55,342 bases of DNA from Bacteroidales bacterium UBA755 (GCA_002297815.1 DBKH01000061.1:1-55342); one strand, 5' to 3'. Shown: positions 33,490 to 44,215, numbered from the stretch's first letter. Notes: generated by a model from the sequence alone, not told the origin. Program-made: numbers and translations.

Positions 33490-36400
33490 ATGAAATTTAG
33501 ATTTTCAATATTAATAGTGGTTCTGATGATGGTCCTCCCGTTGTCAGCCTATGCCCAGCAACGTTTGGTGCAGGGTGTGGTTCTGGACAACCTGGGAGAA
33601 CCCCTCATCGGAGCGGGAGTCGTGGTGCAGGGAACCCATACGGGCGCTACCACTGACGTGGATGGAAAGTTTTTCCTCCAGGCTTCTCCTAAGGACAAGC
33701 TGGTCGTGAGCTTTCTAGGCTTCCAGGATGTCATCGTTGAGGCGACTTCGACTAATTTGAGGGTCGTGCTTCAGCCTGACTCGAATTTCATCGAAGAGAC
33801 TATTGTAGTTGGTTACGGTGCTAGAAAGAAGGCTACCGTCACTGGTGCCATCTCAGCAGTGAACAACAAAGAGATTGCTGTCACCAAGAACGAAAACGTT
33901 GTGAACATGCTTTCTGGTAAGATTCCAGGTGTGAGAATCACCCAGAACTCATCCCAGCCAGGCGAGTTCAACAACAACATCGACATCCGAGGTATGGGAA
34001 CACCGCTCATCATCGTTGATGGTATTCCACGTGATCAAGCTTATTTCTCACGTATGGACTCCAACGAAATTGACAATGTTTCCGTCCTTAAGGATGCGTC
34101 TGCTGCCATTTATGGTGTGCGTGCTGCCAACGGTGTCATTCTCGTGACCACAAAACATGGTTCTTCAGCGACAAACGGTAAGTTTGACATTACTTTCAGT
34201 GGTAACTACGGATGGCAGAGATTCCTTTACCTTCCTTCCACTGCTGACGCTGCGACCCACATGCTCATCATCAACGAGAAGCAGGCCAACGGATTTAACA
34301 GCAACTACCCAATCAGGGCAACGCCTAAATACACTTGGGATGAGATCCTTGCATATTCCTCTGGTGAGAAACAGGGTACAAACTGGACAGCGGAACTGTT
34401 CGATGATGTTTCTCCGCAGTCTCAGTACAACATGAGTGTGAACGGAACCTCTGACAAGATTGACTACTTCTTCAATGTGGGTTACATGGAGCAGATGGGC
34501 TCGTACAAGAGTCACTCCCTCAACTACAACAGATGGAATTTCCGTAGCACCGTCGATGCAAGAATCACCAAGAGGCTTCGCTCTACGATTCAGCTCAGTG
34601 GCTATGCCGATGAGAAGAATCAGCCTAACACAACCATTTGGGCTGTCTATAAGAAGGCTTGGACCTACAGGCCTACTTCCCAGGCATGGATCAACGGTGA
34701 TCACGAGCTTCCCGCTTATGACTCTGAAATGCTTGAGTCTGAGAATCCAGTGGCAGCGACCGACAGCAGGTTCGCAGGATACCGAAAGGAGAAGCGCTAT
34801 AACTTCAACGGTAACATGTCTCTCACTTATGACATCCCAGGCGTTGATGGTCTGAACGCCAAAGCTTTCTACAGCTACGACTACTACACCACCGACAATT
34901 CTGAATATCTCCGTACCTACAATCTGTACGACCTTGACAGTGATGGAAATCTCCAGCAGTTTGTAAGAAACAGCCCTGGTACTGTCCAAAGAAGCACAAA
35001 TCCGAATTTCGGAACAGTGATGCAGTTGTCTCTCAACTACAGCCATAAATTCCTTGACACCCACAACGTCAGTGCTATGGTCCTTTACGAGGAACAGTAC
35101 AACAAGTGGGACAATTTCTACGCGAAAAGAGAGATGTTCCTTGACAGTGAATATCTTTTCGCAGGCGAAGATGAGAATCAGGTCGGTTCAATGGACGGAC
35201 TCGGTGACATCAGCCGCCGTGCATGGATCGGACGCCTCAGCTATGACTACAAAGGCAAGTACATCATCGATTTCGCTGCCCGTTACGATGCTTCGTCTAG
35301 ATTCCCGAAAGCTAACCGTTGGGGACTCTTCCCTTCTGTTTCAGCTGCATGGCGTCTGAGTGAGGAGCCGTTTATCAAGAATAATCTTACTTGGGTTAAC
35401 AATTTCAAGATTAGAGGTTCTTGGGGACGTCTTGGAGACGATGCAAGCGCAGGTACCTATCCTCCGACAGTCGTTGGCTACAACATTGAAAAGAACAGAC
35501 TCGGTTGGTACTACGATTCTTCTCTCATGGTCGGAGTGTCTCCAACATCTATTCCTAATCCGAACCTGACATGGTACACGTCTGACACCTACAACCTTGG
35601 TGTTGATTTGGATTTGTGGAATCAGAAATTGGGCGCTACATTCGAGGTGTTTGAGCGTCGCCGTCACGGCCTTTTGGCCACATCATCAGTCGTTCTCCCT
35701 GGAATTGTAGGCGCTTCTATGCCTCAGGAGAACCTCGAAAGTGACATGACTTTCGGTTGGGAAATCCAGCTTACTCACCGCAACAAGATCGGTGATGTGA
35801 ACTACTGGGCTTCGGCTCAGCTCTCCGCTACAAAGAATCGTTGGATTTACCATCTTGATTCTCAGGCTGGGAACTCTATGGAGAATTGGTACAGAGGAGC
35901 AGTCTCAGGACGTAACAAGGACATCTGGTTCTCTATTGAGGAAGGAGGCCGTTTCGAGAACTACGAGCAGATCCAGAATCACGGAACCACAGGAACCAAC
36001 TATGGCCAAGGAACCCTTCCTGGTGACTATTGGTACAAAGACTGGAATGGTGACGGAATCGTTGACGGCAACGACAACCATCCTGTAGCAACTTACAATA
36101 TGCCAGTATTTAACTATGGTATCACTCTCGGTGCTCAGTGGAAAGGCATTGACGTCTCCGCAAACTTCGCAGGTGCGGCTGGTATCTACAACCTTTATGA
36201 TGAGGTGTTTACTGAGGTCGGCCCATTCAACGGAGGAGCAGTGCTTGACATCTACAAGGATCGTTGGCACACCGTAAATGTCGATGATGATCCTTGGAAT
36301 CCTAACACAGAGTGGGTTAAAGGGTACTATCCGGCCACAAGCCATAGCTTCAAGGAAGGTACAACTGGTATCAAAAACACATCCTACATGCGTCTTAAGA

Positions 36401-36621
36401 CTCTTGAGGTTGGTTATACTCTCCCAGAAAGGCTTCTTAAGGCTTTCAAGGTTAAGGATGCCCGAATCTATTTCAGTGGCTATAACCTCTTGACTTTCTG
36501 TGGAATGAAGGACATCGATCCGGAGCGTCCAGGAGCGTCCGGTGGAGTAGGTGGTAATGTTGCGTTCTATAACTATCCGGTCAACAAAACCTACAACATC
36601 GGTGCGACACTTAAGTTCTAA
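33490..36621 (+). CDS. SusC/RagA-family TonB-linked outer membrane transporter
   Basis: A 1043-residue transporter importing oligosaccharides across the outer membrane with energy from TonB. After a signal peptide (about 1-22) comes a carboxypeptidase-like regulatory domain (LVQGVVLDNLGEPLIGAGVV), the SusC-type TonB box region (EETIVVGYGARKKATVTGAI), the plug (IDIRGMGTPLIIVDGIPRD) and a 22-strand barrel ending NIGATLKF. No extra N-terminal signalling domain is present, so regulation through an anti-sigma factor is not indicated. 14 bp before susD. Confidence 0.97.
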   Translation: MKFRFSILIVVLMMVLPLSAYAQQRLVQGVVLDNLGEPLIGAGVVVQGTHTGATTDVDGKFFLQASPKDKLVVSFLGFQDVIVEATSTNLRVVLQPDSNFIEETIVVGYGARKKATVTGAISAVNNKEIAVTKNENVVNMLSGKIPGVRITQNSSQPGEFNNNIDIRGMGTPLIIVDGIPRDQAYFSRMDSNEIDNVSVLKDASAAIYGVRAANGVILVTTKHGSSATNGKFDITFSGNYGWQRFLYLPSTADAATHMLIINEKQANGFNSNYPIRATPKYTWDEILAYSSGEKQGTNWTAELFDDVSPQSQYNMSVNGTSDKIDYFFNVGYMEQMGSYKSHSLNYNRWNFRSTVDARITKRLRSTIQLSGYADEKNQPNTTIWAVYKKAWTYRPTSQAWINGDHELPAYDSEMLESENPVAATDSRFAGYRKEKRYNFNGNMSLTYDIPGVDGLNAKAFYSYDYYTTDNSEYLRTYNLYDLDSDGNLQQFVRNSPGTVQRSTNPNFGTVMQLSLNYSHKFLDTHNVSAMVLYEEQYNKWDNFYAKREMFLDSEYLFAGEDENQVGSMDGLGDISRRAWIGRLSYDYKGKYIIDFAARYDASSRFPKANRWGLFPSVSAAWRLSEEPFIKNNLTWVNNFKIRGSWGRLGDDASAGTYPPTVVGYNIEKNRLGWYYDSSLMVGVSPTSIPNPNLTWYTSDTYNLGVDLDLWNQKLGATFEVFERRRHGLLATSSVVLPGIVGASMPQENLESDMTFGWEIQLTHRNKIGDVNYWASAQLSATKNRWIYHLDSQAGNSMENWYRGAVSGRNKDIWFSIEEGGRFENYEQIQNHGTTGTNYGQGTLPGDYWYKDWNGDGIVDGNDNHPVATYNMPVFNYGITLGAQWKGIDVSANFAGAAGIYNLYDEVFTEVGPFNGGAVLDIYKDRWHTVNVDDDPWNPNTEWVKGYYPATSHSFKEGTTGIKNTSYMRLKTLEVGYTLPERLLKAFKVKDARIYFSGYNLLTFCGMKDIDPERPGASGGVGGNVAFYNYPVNKTYNIGATLKF

Positions 36622-36635
36622 ACAGTTAAAGGATT

Positions 36636-38621
36636 ATGAAAGCATACAAATTCATTCTTTGCGTAGCTGTGGTAGCGATTGCTGCTGTTTCATGTAACGA
36701 CATGGATCTTGAACCTAAGGGTATCATCGATGAGGGTACTCTGTTCAAGTCGGACTACGGTATCAAGAAATATTTCGCTGGTATCTACAATGAGCTCCCT
36801 ATCGAGGACTTCAACTATAAAGCCTCGGATGATGAGAAAGGATATTCAGTGTCAAATGCCGCTGGCTCCCACAACGGAAACGTTTGGCAGGCTCAGAAGG
36901 GTTCAGGTTCAGTGCTTTGCGCTGAGGCTACCGGACGTGGTAACGGAGACATGTCTGGCGCTTGGGGCTATTGGCCTTATGGTGACATCCGTCTCATCAA
37001 CAACTTTATCCAGAATTTCCCTGACTACAAAGACAACTTTACTGAGCAGGCTTACAATGAGCACCTTGGAGAGGCGTATTTCCTTAGGGCTTTCTTCTAC
37101 TTCGGAATGGTGAAGCGTTATGGTGGAGTTCCTCTCGTCAAAGAGGTTCTTGATCCTACAGCGGAACTTGAGTCACTCAGACTTCCTAGAAGCACGGAAT
37201 ATGACTGCTGGAAGTTCATCCATGACGATCTTGAGTTTGCTATGGAGAACATGACAGCTGACAAGTCTGTCCCAGGACGTGCAAACAGGTACGCAGCTGC
37301 TGCCTTGATGTCAAAAGCCATGCTTTATGCCGGTAGTGTTGCGAAGTACAACCAGTACACTGGAGTGACTGGCAAGGCTACAGAGGCCGGACTCATGGGA
37401 ATGGTTCCATCTGTGGCAGCTGAGTTCTTCAAGTACGCTTATGATGCTTGTAAATTCATCAAGGACGGTGGCTACACTCTTCACGATGGTAGTGACAAGG
37501 TAGCTGCCTACAAGCAGACTTTTGTTGAGCTCTGTTCCGACGAGGACATATTCGTAAAGATTTATGGTCCTAAGGCTACTACCGGTTGGAACATGTCACT
37601 TTTCCACTGCTGGGACACTATGGTTCTTCCAAAGGGAACCAACATGGCTAATGATGTTGGCGCTGCCCTTCATCCAGTGTGGGATCTTGTAGGCCTTTAC
37701 GAGACTCCTGCCGTTGTGGACGAGAATGGCAATCCAGTTCGTTTCAACGAGCTTAAAGACTTCTGGGACAATGATGTGATGGAGCCACGCTGCAAGGCTA
37801 ACTTCTTCTTCTCTGGAATGACAGAGCCGGTGTCCAAGACTGTTCTTGACATTCAGGCTGGAGTTTACACTTCCTATCCTGGTACAGCCAAGGACGGATG
37901 CCCTGACACTAATGTCGAGACTGACTACACTCAGAAATACCGCATCAGAGGCAGCCAGCCGGGTACTGTGCAGAAAGTCGGTGATTATGGCGATGTCAAG
38001 ATCAACGGAGCCAACGGTTACGCTACAGGTACTGGAGATGAAGGCTACAGCACCACAGGTGTTTTCATTCAGAAATATGTTGACTACAACATAGATCCTG
38101 CCCTTCGTGTACTCTTTGGCAGCACGCAGCCTTGGAAGGTTTTCCGTTACGGTGAAATCCTCTGCAACTGGGCTGAGGCTGCTTATGAGCTTGGCCTTGA
38201 GACAGGTGACGAGAATCTCAAGAAAGAGGCTTTCGAGCATGTCAATGAGATTAGAAACAGGGCCGGTGCTCATCCTCATGAGATGGTAGCTTCTCCCGCT
38301 GACATCGGAGAGGAACTTTACGGATTTCCGCTTGATGAGAATCTCAAGTACATCCGCGATGAGCGCAAGAGGGAACTCTGCTTCGAGAATCAGGGTGAGT
38401 TTGACCAGCGTCGTTGGAGAATATCCCATGCCATTTACAACAACTACTATCCAAAGGTGCTCTTCGGGTACAAGGTTCTTGATGAGAACAAGTACATTTT
38501 CCTCAATGAGACAGAGGTGTTCGGTAGGAGTCTTACCTACGACAAGATCCGTTACTACGAGAACATCCCTGGCGGAGAGATTAACAAGAATCCTAATCTT
38601 GTTCGTAACGATGGTTATTAG
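36636..38621 (+). CDS. SusD/RagB-family nutrient-binding lipoprotein
   Basis: A 661-residue surface lipoprotein (Cys about 20 in AAVSCNDMDLEP) that acts as the lid over the SusC barrel. The TPR-rich helical region with LGEAYFLRAFFYFGMVKRYGGVP and the C-terminal EIRNRAG and DERKRELCFE segments are standard for the family. Long for a SusD (about 500-600 residues is usual), with an extended middle region. Forms the import complex with the preceding SusC. Confidence 0.96.
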   Translation: MKAYKFILCVAVVAIAAVSCNDMDLEPKGIIDEGTLFKSDYGIKKYFAGIYNELPIEDFNYKASDDEKGYSVSNAAGSHNGNVWQAQKGSGSVLCAEATGRGNGDMSGAWGYWPYGDIRLINNFIQNFPDYKDNFTEQAYNEHLGEAYFLRAFFYFGMVKRYGGVPLVKEVLDPTAELESLRLPRSTEYDCWKFIHDDLEFAMENMTADKSVPGRANRYAAAALMSKAMLYAGSVAKYNQYTGVTGKATEAGLMGMVPSVAAEFFKYAYDACKFIKDGGYTLHDGSDKVAAYKQTFVELCSDEDIFVKIYGPKATTGWNMSLFHCWDTMVLPKGTNMANDVGAALHPVWDLVGLYETPAVVDENGNPVRFNELKDFWDNDVMEPRCKANFFFSGMTEPVSKTVLDIQAGVYTSYPGTAKDGCPDTNVETDYTQKYRIRGSQPGTVQKVGDYGDVKINGANGYATGTGDEGYSTTGVFIQKYVDYNIDPALRVLFGSTQPWKVFRYGEILCNWAEAAYELGLETGDENLKKEAFEHVNEIRNRAGAHPHEMVASPADIGEELYGFPLDENLKYIRDERKRELCFENQGEFDQRRWRISHAIYNNYYPKVLFGYKVLDENKYIFLNETEVFGRSLTYDKIRYYENIPGGEINKNPNLVRNDGY

Positions 38622-38655
38622 TAGATAGTTGAACTTCAATAAGAACAGAACAAAA

Positions 38656-39396
38656 ATGAAGAATATTAACATTTCAAGGATTCTGATTGTGCTACTTCTC
38701 GGCATTGCAGCTGTGTCTTGCATGAAGATTGACAACTTCGATGCTCCTTCTGCAAAAATCAACGGCAGGATCATCGACAAGACCACCGGGCAGAACATGT
38801 TGGTTGATCAAGGCGACACTCACATCCGCATTTGGGAGAAGAGCTACAGCACAAATCCTACTCCGCAAGGGTTGGCTGTCAAGATGGACGGAACCTATAA
38901 CAACACAAGGTTGTTTTCAGGTACTTATGACATGCTTCCTTACGATGGAGCCTACTGGCCTTGTGACACGACCTTCAATGTGAAGATCGGCAAGAAGGGC
39001 ACGACAGTGGATTTCGAGGTTGTTCCTTATCTCCATGTAGTTGACTTTAAAACTGAACTTGATGGGCTGAATCTTACTCTCAGCTGCCGACTTCAAGCAC
39101 CTGTGACAGAGAATCTCCCTCAGGTAGTGGAAATTCGTCCGTTCCTCAGTCTCAATCAGTTCTGTGGTGCTGCCAACCACATTGACTATTACTACACCGA
39201 CAACTACAAAATAGGTATCCGCAAACTTTGGAATAAGTTGGGCGATGCTTCGGGTGAAGGTTTCGAGACCTATTCGGTCACTCTTCCGGTCAAGGCTGGC
39301 TACACTTATTGGTGCCGTATGGGTGTTCAGGTCAACAACACCTTCAAAAACTGGAATTATTCCGAAATTATCAAGGTCGAAATACCTAAGCAATAG
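38656..39396 (+). CDS. DUF3823 surface lipoprotein
   Basis: A 246-residue lipoprotein; start taken at 38656 (MKNINISRILIVLLL...), Cys about 22 in AAVSC. It matches the DUF3823 pattern of two beta-sandwich domains (INGRIIDKTTG..., ...RLFSGTYDMLPYDGAYWP). These proteins sit after susD in PULs, in the place of SusE-type glycan-binding proteins. Binding of the target glycan at the cell surface is inferred. Confidence 0.8.
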   Translation: MKNINISRILIVLLLGIAAVSCMKIDNFDAPSAKINGRIIDKTTGQNMLVDQGDTHIRIWEKSYSTNPTPQGLAVKMDGTYNNTRLFSGTYDMLPYDGAYWPCDTTFNVKIGKKGTTVDFEVVPYLHVVDFKTELDGLNLTLSCRLQAPVTENLPQVVEIRPFLSLNQFCGAANHIDYYYTDNYKIGIRKLWNKLGDASGEGFETYSVTLPVKAGYTYWCRMGVQVNNTFKNWNYSEIIKVEIPKQ

Positions 39397-39409
39397 CTGA
39401 ATCATTTCT

Positions 39410-40879
39410 ATGAAGCGAACAAGTATTTTGATTTCATCGTTTCTGGTTGCGATAACTTTCTCCTGCAAAAAGGAGGAGGTTATCCCAGAACCAGTAGTAA
39501 AACCAGATCCGCCTACTCCAGAAAAGACTTACAATGATCTGGGCTTCACTCCTCACAAGGATGGTGAACCGTATGACACTTATGAGGGTCTTGTCATGGC
39601 CGGCTACCAAGGATGGTTTGGTGCGCCAGGAGACGGATGCAGCCACTCGAAGCATGAGAACACAAAGTGGTACCACTACCGTGAGAATGATGTTTTCAAG
39701 CCGGGAGTTCTGCAAAACTCAATTGATTTCTGGCCGGATGTGTCGGAGTACGAGAAGACTTACGAGACGGAGTTCACTCTTCCGAACGGCAAAAAGGCCC
39801 ATGTCTTCAGTTCCTACGATGAGTCCAGCGTCCTTCTTCATTTCAAATGGATGAAGGAATATGGCATTGATGGTGTTTTCATGCAGCGGTTTGTCGGAGA
39901 GGTGATTAACAATCCGGACGGTGCGGATCACTTCAACAAAGTGCTTGAGTCCGCGATGAAAGGATCGAATCAGTACCAGAGGGCAATCTGTGTGATGTAT
40001 GACCTTGGAGGCTTTTCTGCGACGAACAATAAAGATCTCGTATTAAAGGACATCAAGTCGATTGCTGACAAGTACAATCTGTTTGACCGCAACGCAGGAC
40101 AGAAATACTACCTTTACCAAAATGGTAAGCCTCTAGTATCTCTTTGGGGTGTGGGTTTCTCGGACAAAAGGGTCTACACGACTGCCATGGTTTCTGAACT
40201 TGTGGACGGCTTGAAGGAGATGGGTTTCAGTGTGATGTTGGGTGTTCCTACTTATTGGCGGGCCGGTGGCGGTGACACCGAAAGCGGCATGGCACTCAAA
40301 AATCTGATCAAGAAGGTCGATGTGATCATGCCTTGGTTTGTCGGACGTTACGACAACACGAATTTTGACTCATTCAAGACAAACATCATCCCTTCGGACA
40401 TCTCATGGTGCAAAACCAACAATGTCGGCTATGCCCCTTTGTGCTATGTCGGTTCATCCGACAGGAACATGCATCCGAACAACGGTATTGTAGGGCGCTT
40501 CAAGGGAGAGTTCTACTGGAAACAAGCCTATTATGCCATCTCTAAGGGTGCCAAGATGCTATACATCGCGATGTTCGATGAAATTGATGAAGGTACTGCA
40601 ATCTTCAAATGCTTGAACCAGAAAGACGTTCCAAGTAATGTCGCACAGGAGGATTACTATGTGATTTACCGTGGCGGCAACTATTACAAACGTTCCACTC
40701 CGGCTGAGGTTGACGAATCCAAGGGTGAGTGGTGCACAAAGGTCAATGACCTTAACATCGGCTTTGTCGGGATTGAGGATGACCTTGCATCAGACTACTA
40801 CCTTTGGTTGGTAGGACAGTCGAGGGCTATGCTGCGGGGTGAGATTCCGCTCGAATCTTCAATTCCTTTAAGAAAATGA
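39410..40879 (+). CDS. GH71/99-like endo-acting glycosidase, lipoprotein (paralogue 1)
   Basis: A 489-residue lipoprotein (Cys about 19, then a Pro-rich linker). The catalytic region begins TYEGLVMAGYQGWF and shows WMKEYGIDGVFMQRFVGE, a PWFVGRY segment and MLYIAMFDEIDEGTAI, whose acidic residues are the probable active site. The closest known families are GH99 (endo-alpha-mannanase/mannosidase) and GH71; assignment to either is uncertain. The lipid anchor suggests surface location, fitting an enzyme that cuts the polymer before import. Paralogue of the gene at 44216, which lacks the linker. Confidence 0.75.
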   Translation: MKRTSILISSFLVAITFSCKKEEVIPEPVVKPDPPTPEKTYNDLGFTPHKDGEPYDTYEGLVMAGYQGWFGAPGDGCSHSKHENTKWYHYRENDVFKPGVLQNSIDFWPDVSEYEKTYETEFTLPNGKKAHVFSSYDESSVLLHFKWMKEYGIDGVFMQRFVGEVINNPDGADHFNKVLESAMKGSNQYQRAICVMYDLGGFSATNNKDLVLKDIKSIADKYNLFDRNAGQKYYLYQNGKPLVSLWGVGFSDKRVYTTAMVSELVDGLKEMGFSVMLGVPTYWRAGGGDTESGMALKNLIKKVDVIMPWFVGRYDNTNFDSFKTNIIPSDISWCKTNNVGYAPLCYVGSSDRNMHPNNGIVGRFKGEFYWKQAYYAISKGAKMLYIAMFDEIDEGTAIFKCLNQKDVPSNVAQEDYYVIYRGGNYYKRSTPAEVDESKGEWCTKVNDLNIGFVGIEDDLASDYYLWLVGQSRAMLRGEIPLESSIPLRK

Positions 40880-40883
40880 TCAA

Positions 40884-41885
40884 ATGAATATGAATATTAA
40901 TAAAATAATTATGGGAACTGCCATCATCACTATTGGAGTTGCTTCTTTGGTTTCTTGCGGTTGCTCTAAACAGGCCAAAGACTCTAAAGAAGAGGTGGTT
41001 GAACTCCAAATGCCAAAGAACCCTTTTATCACAGATTTGTACCTTGCGGATCCTTCGGCTCATGTCTGGGAGGACGGCAGGCTTTATGTCTATCCATCCC
41101 ATGACGTTGACCCTCCAAGAGGCTGTGACCTGATGGATCGCTACCATGTCTATTCCACAACCGACATGGTTAACTGGACTGACCATGGTGAGATTCTGAA
41201 TTCCTCTCAAGTGCCTTGGGGGCGTGAGGAAGGTGGATTCATGTGGGCACCGGACTGCGCCTACAAGAACGGAACGTATTACTTCTATTTTCCTCATCCT
41301 TCAGGCTCGGACTGGAACAGCACATGGAAAGTCGGGATTGCCACGAGCAAGTACCCGGACCGTGACTTCATGGTTCAGGGCTACATTGAAGGCCTAGGGG
41401 ATGCCTTTGCCATGATTGACCCTTGTGTCTTTGTTGACAATGACGGGAGCGCCTACTTCTACTATGGGGGAGGTGGCCGCATCATCGGAGCCAAGCTAAA
41501 GGACAACATGACCGAAATTGACGGAGAAATTGTGAATATCCAGGGACTAAAGGACTATCACGAAGGTCCGTGGGTGTTCCGTCGCAACGATCTCTACTAC
41601 CTAATGTACGCAGACAACCATCAGGAACCGGGTAGAGGCGGAGCTAATCAACTCAGGTATGCCGTAAGCAAGAGCCCTCTTGGCCCTTGGGACTACAAAG
41701 GCATTATCCTGAAGCCTACCGATTGCGACACCAGTCATGGCTCTATTGTGAAGTACAAAGGCCAGTGGTATCTCTTCTATCACAATTGTTCCATCTCCGG
41801 TAGGGGCAATCTGCGCAGCATCTGTGTGGACAAACTCTATTTCAACGAAGACGGGACAATTAAGGAAGTGATTCAGACTAAGTAG
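40884..41885 (+). CDS. Glycoside hydrolase family 43, lipoprotein (paralogue 2)
   Basis: A 333-residue lipoprotein with Cys in SLVSCGCSK. Triad: Asp about 56 (ADPSAHVW), Asp in MIDPCVF, Glu about 227 (YHEGPW). Strongly similar to the GH43 at 30587 throughout, but this copy keeps a lipobox whereas the other has a cleavable signal, so the pair may act on the surface and in the periplasm respectively (inference). Starts 4 bp after the GH71/99-like stop. Confidence 0.9.
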   Translation: MNMNINKIIMGTAIITIGVASLVSCGCSKQAKDSKEEVVELQMPKNPFITDLYLADPSAHVWEDGRLYVYPSHDVDPPRGCDLMDRYHVYSTTDMVNWTDHGEILNSSQVPWGREEGGFMWAPDCAYKNGTYYFYFPHPSGSDWNSTWKVGIATSKYPDRDFMVQGYIEGLGDAFAMIDPCVFVDNDGSAYFYYGGGGRIIGAKLKDNMTEIDGEIVNIQGLKDYHEGPWVFRRNDLYYLMYADNHQEPGRGGANQLRYAVSKSPLGPWDYKGIILKPTDCDTSHGSIVKYKGQWYLFYHNCSISGRGNLRSICVDKLYFNEDGTIKEVIQTK

Positions 41886-41896
41886 GTTGAGACTAA

Positions 41897-44212
41897 ATGA
41901 AAACCAACATGTTCAAAAAACTCATGTCGTTGGCCACAGCGGCTTTCTGTATGCTTTTTTCGGCATCAGCACAATCTGATTTTCATTTTGTTGATGCCAT
42001 GGTTGCAGGAGGAGACAAGGCTCCTGTCAAAGGCGTCCCTCAGTTTGACATCACGTGGAGAGGGCTTGGAGAGGATGAGAATTGGTCCATGCCTCTTGGT
42101 AATGGTGATGTGGCCGCTAATGTGTGGACCGAGACGAACGGAGATGTGCTTATTCTGATTTCTAAGACTGACTCATGGAGCGAAAATGCTCAACTTCAGA
42201 AGATTGGTAAGGTGCGCGTCAGCCTTGTTCCTAACCCGTTCGTGGGCAAGGATGATTTCACACAGACTCTCTCTATTGCCACTGGAGTGCTGACATTGAA
42301 GTCAGGTAAGAATGAAGTCGATGTTTGGATAGACGCCAATAACCCTGTAGTCAGGGTGGATTCGAGGACTGAGAATCCGGTCAAGGTAAAGGTGACGAAT
42401 GAGCTTTGGAGGAAAAAAGACTATCACCTTACCCAAGAACAAGTTAATGAGAATGTGTTTAATTTTTGGGAGTGGCGCAGCGATCCAGATGGCGTTGACT
42501 TCCTAGCGGACACCGTCCTTCCTTCGACTTCTGATGGAACCGCATGGTGCCATTTCAACAGTTCGAGCCGTTACCCTAAGGTCCTTCTTCAGGAGCATCT
42601 CGGTGATTTAATCGGTAAGTATCAGGATCCTCTTCTTCATAGGTGTTACGGTGCTGAAGTCAGGGGTACAGGACTTGCTCCCTCTGACGATGTCACTATG
42701 GAGTCTGTGTCTTCTTCCAAGAAAAACTCGATTAATGTCTATGTTAAGACATCCTTCGCTGACTCACAGCAGGGGTGGCTTTCTGACCTAAACGAGGATA
42801 TTCGTAAAATTGAGAAAATCAGTAGATCCAAAGCTCTCAAGGCACACATCAATTGGTGGAAGAATTTCTGGGGCCGTAGCTGGGTCTATGTGAGTGGGGA
42901 CTACTCCGCCAGACAGGTTTATCAGGGCTACACCGTCAACCGCTACCTCACTGCGTGCGCAGGAAGGGGCGAGTTCCCGATGAAGTTCAACGGGAGCATA
43001 TTCACAGTCGGGCATGAACTGCCGGAAGGGGCAGTGCCTTCGACTTTGGTTCATGATCCTGATTTTAGGGATTGGGGCTCATGCTATTGGCACCAGAACA
43101 CTAGGCACATGTATTACCCTCTTGTGGCCTCTGGAGACTATGACATGTTGATGCCTTGGCTGAACCTTTACACCAATTCCCTTCCCCTTGCCACCGACAA
43201 GGTTCGTGAATATTTCGGCCACTCAGGAGCCTCTTACATTGAAACCATGCATTTCTGGGGGCTTCCAAATCTTATGGACTTTGGTTGGAACAATCCTGAC
43301 AAGTATCCGCAGAGCCGTTACATGAGGTATCACACTCAAGGTGCTTTGGAGATTGTCTATCAGATGCTTGACTACTACGATAACACTTTGGACAAGAAAT
43401 ATTTTGCATCCGCGATCCTGCCTTTCTCCAAGGCCGTAATGACTTACTACAATGAGCACTGGAGCCGTGGCGAGGACGGTAAGATTCTTTTTGATCCGAT
43501 TCAATCCATCGAGGTTTACCAATATGACGTGGTCAATGCAACTCCTGACATCGCTGGCCTATGGTCTCTGGTCGGAAGGTTCAGGAATATCCCAACGGAA
43601 TTATTGGACGCAGAGATGCTCGAACTTTTGACAAGTCTAGAGCGAGATTTGCCGGAAATCCCTATGGGAACCCTAAAAAGCGGGAAGAAGGGAATCCTCC
43701 CTGCCTTGAAATATGGCAGAATCGACAACGGAGAGAATCCGGAACTTTATCCGGTGTTCCCATACCGCAATTACTGTCTTGGCAAGCCGGGGCTTGATCT
43801 TGCACGCGACACATTTGACGCTCGTCTTTTCCCGTTTGACAACTGCTGGGGACAGGACGGGATGCAAGCCGCTTTGCTTGGCATTACTGATGTTGCCCGT
43901 AATGCAGCGGTACATGCTTTTACAACTTACGGGAAACAGCGCTTCCCTTGGTTCTGGGCCAAAGTGGCTGACTACTCTCCTGACATGGATAATGGCGGCA
44001 CTGGCTCGATGACTCTCCAACTCATGCTCATGCAGGCGGAAGGCCGTACTATCCGGATTATTCCTGCATGGCCTAAGGAATGGAATGCTGATTTTAAGTT
44101 ACATGCACCATACAACACTACCATCGAATGCAGTGTTAGAGATGGCAAGGTAACGCAAATGAAGGTTTTTCCGGAATCAAGAAAGGTGGACATCATAATA
44201 GGAATGGAGTAG
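41897..44212 (+). CDS. DUF5703 domain protein, GH95-like fold
   Basis: A 771-residue exported protein (signal peptide about 1-24). The N-terminal domain matches DUF5703 (SMPLGNGDVAANVWTETNGD, LILISKTDSWSENAQL), and the rest resembles the (alpha/alpha)6 barrel of GH95/GH65-like enzymes (DFRDWGSCYWHQNTRHMYYP, TMHFWGLPN). No activity is established that I can name. Its place between GH43 and a GH71/99-like enzyme makes an exo-glycosidase role likely. Confidence 0.7.
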   Translation: MKTNMFKKLMSLATAAFCMLFSASAQSDFHFVDAMVAGGDKAPVKGVPQFDITWRGLGEDENWSMPLGNGDVAANVWTETNGDVLILISKTDSWSENAQLQKIGKVRVSLVPNPFVGKDDFTQTLSIATGVLTLKSGKNEVDVWIDANNPVVRVDSRTENPVKVKVTNELWRKKDYHLTQEQVNENVFNFWEWRSDPDGVDFLADTVLPSTSDGTAWCHFNSSSRYPKVLLQEHLGDLIGKYQDPLLHRCYGAEVRGTGLAPSDDVTMESVSSSKKNSINVYVKTSFADSQQGWLSDLNEDIRKIEKISRSKALKAHINWWKNFWGRSWVYVSGDYSARQVYQGYTVNRYLTACAGRGEFPMKFNGSIFTVGHELPEGAVPSTLVHDPDFRDWGSCYWHQNTRHMYYPLVASGDYDMLMPWLNLYTNSLPLATDKVREYFGHSGASYIETMHFWGLPNLMDFGWNNPDKYPQSRYMRYHTQGALEIVYQMLDYYDNTLDKKYFASAILPFSKAVMTYYNEHWSRGEDGKILFDPIQSIEVYQYDVVNATPDIAGLWSLVGRFRNIPTELLDAEMLELLTSLERDLPEIPMGTLKSGKKGILPALKYGRIDNGENPELYPVFPYRNYCLGKPGLDLARDTFDARLFPFDNCWGQDGMQAALLGITDVARNAAVHAFTTYGKQRFPWFWAKVADYSPDMDNGGTGSMTLQLMLMQAEGRTIRIIPAWPKEWNADFKLHAPYNTTIECSVRDGKVTQMKVFPESRKVDIIIGME

Positions 44213-44215
44213 AAA

